Positions 24,436-26,299 of a DNA stretch of 26,299 nucleotides are shown here, piece by piece (the stretch's first letter is position 1; every line of letters starts with the position of its first letter). The position numbers and the translations under genes were made by a program. The notes under the pieces are model-generated. The model ran no database searches, had not been told where the DNA came from, and saw only the letters and a list, made by a program, of their open reading frames with translations. This DNA is from JBGTBQ01 sp041749275. Its GTDB lineage: Bacteria; Acidobacteriota; Blastocatellia; Pyrinomonadales; Pyrinomonadaceae. The stretch spans positions 1 through 26,299 of the forward strand of contig JBGTBQ010000079.1 in assembly GCA_041749275.1 (NCBI GenBank). Direction: 5' to 3'.

Positions 24436-24641
24436 GCGCGGCAATGTAGCAGAGGTGTAAAGAGCAAAGCCAGAAGCCGGGATGAATCGCCGCGGGCTTT
24501 GAGAGATGGTGTTGCCAGACTGTCCTTTACAGGCTCCGGCACATCTCCGTCCCCCATGGCGTGTCCGTGGCCTTCGCTCCCTGCGTTCTGACCCGGCGAG
24601 AGGAACGGCAGGAGCAGCGACAGGAGCAGGAATGTTTCCAT
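24432..24641 (-). CDS. Small ORF coupled to wzt, possible signal-bearing peptide
   Basis: This 69-residue frame starts at ATG 24641, preceded by GGAG with 7-nt spacing (24649-24652). It ends in a TGA that overlaps the wzt ATG (ATGA, 24432-24435). The N-terminus (METFLLLSLLLPFLSPGQ) is hydrophobic like a signal peptide, the middle is polar (EGHGHAMGDGD), and the C-terminus is hydrophobic again (LLALLFTPLLHC). I do not recognise it. The good ribosome site and the overlap with a wzt start that lacks its own ribosome site argue that it is translated, perhaps as a leader. The short length and lack of a known family argue against. Confidence 0.35.
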   Translation of the reverse strand: METFLLLSLLLPFLSPGQNAGSEGHGHAMGDGDVPEPVKDSLATPSLKARGDSSRLLALLFTPLLHCRA

Positions 24642-24762
24642 GGTTTGACTCCAACGAAAATCAACCCGGTGTTTACTCATCACCCTCGGACAGGTGGTCA
24701 AGTTATGTGGTTTAGAACAGCGTCGAGACTTCGCGGGCCGTATCGTCAACAACGCCAACTTC

Positions 24763-25161
24763 TCAGCCCACCGCCTCCGCAAACTGCTTCGTGTCCGTGT
24801 ACTGCTGAAACCTCACGACCCTCTCGCCTCTCACACCCCAGACATGCGCGAACTGCGCCCGCACCTCGCGGCCTGTCTCCTTATGCCTCCCCGTATACGT
24901 CCCCAACACCACTACATGGTGTCCGGCATCTAACCACTCCTCCGGCGTCACCGTAAACTCTTCCCACTCCGTCCCCAGCCGCATAAACACTCCTTCCAGT
25001 ACCGCCTGCGGCCCAACGTAGGGGTTGCGATCCGCGTAGATGAAATTCTCCGCCTCTCGCCACTCGATGGCTTCATCCATCTGTCCAAGCACCGCCGGCA
25101 CATCACCCTTGCTGAAAGAATCGTAGAGCACGCGAATCAGTTCCAAACTCTCTCTGGGCAT
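24763..25161 (-). CDS. SnoaL-like (NTF2-fold) protein
   Basis: The 132-residue protein fits the SnoaL-like/ketosteroid-isomerase family (PF12680): an N-terminal helix pair (ELIRVLYDSFSKGDVPAVLGQMDEAIEWRE), PYVGPQAVLEGVF, a central beta sheet (HHVVVLGTYTGRHKETGRE), and the C-terminal FAHVWGVRGERVVRFQQYTDT strand pair (given in parts: FAHVWGV, GERVVRF, QQYTDT). Members bind small hydrophobic ligands or act as isomerases, cyclases or hydrolases; the specific function is not readable here. The start is secure: AGGAGG lies 5 nt before ATG 25161. It appears unrelated to the polysaccharide genes and is probably transcribed on its own. Confidence 0.92.
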   Translation of the reverse strand: MPRESLELIRVLYDSFSKGDVPAVLGQMDEAIEWREAENFIYADRNPYVGPQAVLEGVFMRLGTEWEEFTVTPEEWLDAGHHVVVLGTYTGRHKETGREVRAQFAHVWGVRGERVVRFQQYTDTKQFAEAVG

Positions 25162-25166
25162 ACCGG

Positions 25167-25172
25167 CCTCCT
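25167..25172 (-). promoter_or_regulatory. Consensus ribosome binding site
   Basis: A perfect AGGAGG on the minus strand, 5 nt before the SnoaL-like ATG, fixes that start. It stands out because most genes in this window lack a clear ribosome site. A -10-like TATACT lies at 25200-25205 on the same strand, but I find no matching -35 box at normal spacing. Confidence 0.85.
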
Positions 25173-25209
25173 GTCAAAAAGGGGATAACGAACGCGGCAA
25201 GTATATCGA

Positions 25210-25385
25210 ACTCGACTTTATCCAATTTGGCACTGCGGTAAGAAGCCTGGAAATGGGCTGTATTTTCGCCACTTCGGAATTAGGTGACATCAGCTTGCAG
25301 AGCAGAGATCACGAAATCCCTTGACGTTACTTCCACGTTACATCTCTTGATTGGTAGATAAGCGGCAAAATGGATAAAGTCGAGT
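25210..25385. repeat. 176-bp non-coding element with terminal inverted repeats
   Basis: ACTCGACTTTATCCA (25210-25224) is repeated exactly in inverted orientation at 25371-25385. The match continues imperfectly inward to ~22 bp. Both outer edges are followed directly by CGA (25207-25209 and 25386-25388), which could be a 3-bp target duplication. The inside is more AT-rich than the flanks and has no ORF. It contains ACGTTAC twice (25324-25343). This looks like a small MITE-type element, or a long-range operator pair, in the 347-bp gap between the SnoaL-like and membrane protein genes. The rest of that gap (25386-25508) holds two small hairpins (25403-25416 and 25479-25491) and nothing else I can support. 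Confidence 0.5.
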
Positions 25386-25508
25386 CGAAGATGGCTTGCT
25401 CACGGCGAATCCGCCGAGACGCCGCCCCACCCGCCGCGCACACAACGTGATGACGGCCAAGTCTCGCGCATGAAAGCCCCGCGATTCGCGGTCGGGTGCA
25501 TGCCGTGG

Positions 25509-25997
25509 TTAAGCTTCGCTCCTGTCACGGAAATTCCCCCGTAGCAACAAAGACATCATCCCTAGAAACAGCAAAGAGTTAATAAGGAGCGGCACCCTGC
25601 GTAACCACCAGTTAGTGACAATAAGCCGCTCAATCAGCGGCACCGATAGACCGTCCCGGCTCAACTGCACTTGAATCGGTATCTGGATGGCGAAAGTCGA
25701 TACTATTGGGATTAGTTGGAGCACGACCGACAGCCAGATTGCCCAGCGCGGGATGGGGGCTGGTCGCAGCCACAGCAGCAGAACGGTGAGCAGGGTGGTG
25801 AAGAATATCGGGATGACCATGTATTTAATGACTCGTGGGCTGAGGGCTTGGTGATAAGTGCGGAACTCATCTGCGCCGATGAGAGGCCACGTCGGGTAGT
25901 TGACAAAGCTCTCGACGAAGGACGCGCCCATACCATAGAAGACGAGTGCGAAGGTAATCAGGAAGAGCCAAATAGAGGGTTTCGTTGATGTCTGCAT
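25509..25997 (-). CDS. Four-helix membrane protein of unknown function
   Basis: The 162-residue protein has four predicted membrane helices (about residues 9-27, 55-75, 82-104, 135-154). A conserved-looking loop FVESFVNYPTWPLIGADEF lies between helices 1 and 2. The general layout recalls small DUF1772-like membrane proteins, but I cannot assign a family with confidence. Of two possible starts, ATG 26006 sits directly on the AAGG ribosome site, whereas ATG 25997 is 9 nt from it, so 25997 is preferred. Its base composition is less GC-rich than the polysaccharide genes, in keeping with a different origin or function. It stands alone on the minus strand. Confidence 0.8.
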   Translation of the reverse strand: MQTSTKPSIWLFLITFALVFYGMGASFVESFVNYPTWPLIGADEFRTYHQALSPRVIKYMVIPIFFTTLLTVLLLWLRPAPIPRWAIWLSVVLQLIPIVSTFAIQIPIQVQLSRDGLSVPLIERLIVTNWWLRRVPLLINSLLFLGMMSLLLRGNFRDRSEA

Positions 25998-26068
25998 TCT
26001 CGTCATCCTTAAGCATGAAGAAGTCTAAGGCTGAGATGACGTGAGGCGAAACTGCTACGCGCAAGCTA

Positions 26069-26265
26069 AGAGCGTGTCTAAAAAGCCATGCGCCGTAGCT
26101 CCGTGAGGAGCGGAATGTTTATAGCCCGTGCCCGTCCCCTTTCTCTTTCAAGCCCCGAAGGGGCGACAGACATTTATATGCCGCTCCTCACGGAGCTTGG
26201 AGACTTCGGCGCACCCGACGAGCGACAAACATTTCGCCCCTCACGGGGCTTTTTAGACATACTCT
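26069..26265. repeat. Hairpin-rich palindromic element with terminal inverted repeats
   Basis: The ends are inverted copies, AGAGCGTGTCTAAAAAGCC at 26069-26087 and its complement with two mismatches at 26247-26265. Inside, AGCTCCGTGAGGAGCGG (26097-26113) is perfectly inverted at 26181-26197. Four short hairpins share the design of 5-nt GC-rich arms with a small loop: GCTCC-GTGA-GGAGC, CCCC-GAA-GGGG, GCTCC-TCAC-GGAGC and GCCCC-TCAC-GGGGC. ATGTTTATA or its complement lies next to several of them. There is no ORF. The rest of the last 302 bases (25998-26068, 26266-26299) has nothing I can support. It is probably a dispersed non-autonomous repeat. Confidence 0.75.
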
Positions 26266-26299
26266 AAAGCGAATGCGGCCAACCCGCGGATAGCGGCGG

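Noticed and set aside
24436..24654. N-terminal extension of Wzt
   Set aside because: The 73 extra residues do not resemble an ABC ATPase, and the family start is at 24435. A different frame here has the better ribosome site.
1..26299. tRNA, rRNA, transposase or integrase genes
   Set aside because: I saw no cloverleaf, rRNA-like stretch, or recombinase motif. The mobile-looking signals are limited to short non-coding repeats.

Overview
The window is GC-rich bacterial DNA, almost fully coding, and most of it is an envelope-polysaccharide (O-antigen or exopolysaccharide type) synthesis region. Three traits together point to Acidobacteriota, perhaps Blastocatellia: many large polytopic GT-C/YfhO-type proteins, a secreted DUF4214-type protein, and SAM methyltransferases fused to beta-sandwich domains. 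This placement is an inference from gene content (moderate confidence); there is no rRNA or other phylogenetic marker.

Layout. Bases 3-2200 (+): the 3' part of a GT4 glycosyltransferase, overlapped by a polytopic GT-C-like protein. Bases 2223-6150 (-): two more GT-C enzymes separated by a palindromic repeat. Bases 6168-9155 (+): a YfhO-type giant membrane protein, followed by a possible gene remnant. Bases 9354-10310 (-): a single DUF4214-type secreted protein with its own promoter and terminator. Bases 10612-15629 (-): a four-gene run made of two lipoproteins, a GT4-methyltransferase fusion and a CmoB-like methyltransferase. Bases 15714-19461 (+): a polytopic protein, a DPM1-like GT2 and a methyltransferase. 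Bases 19477-24641 (-): a small ORF, a Wzt-type ABC ATPase with a C-terminal sugar-binding-type domain, a coiled-coil protein, a methyltransferase with a C-terminal beta domain, and a GT4. Bases 24763-25997 (-): a SnoaL-like protein and a four-helix membrane protein, apparently outside the polysaccharide cluster. The last 230 bases hold a hairpin-rich palindromic element.

How the genes fit together (inference). GT4 and GT2 enzymes would build lipid-linked sugars on the cytoplasmic face, and the GT-C/YfhO proteins would transfer polyprenyl-phosphate sugars on the outer face. Methyltransferases would modify or cap the chain, and the Wzt ATPase would recognise the finished end for export. No Wzm permease is present, so the system is incomplete in this window.

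The most notable signal is one beta-sandwich (Ig-like) domain of about 125 residues that occurs five times. It ends all four consecutive genes of the 10.6-15.6 kb run and also the 654-residue GT-C enzyme at 2.2-4.2 kb. It appears as the whole mature part of two lipoproteins, as a tail on two predicted cytoplasmic enzymes, and as a tail on a membrane glycosyltransferase. This looks like a shared glycan-binding or assembly module. A second notable signal is a stand-alone coiled-coil protein between Wzt and a methyltransferase. It carries an in-frame 63-bp (21-residue, three-heptad) tandem duplication and resembles a split form of the WbdD terminator/ruler.
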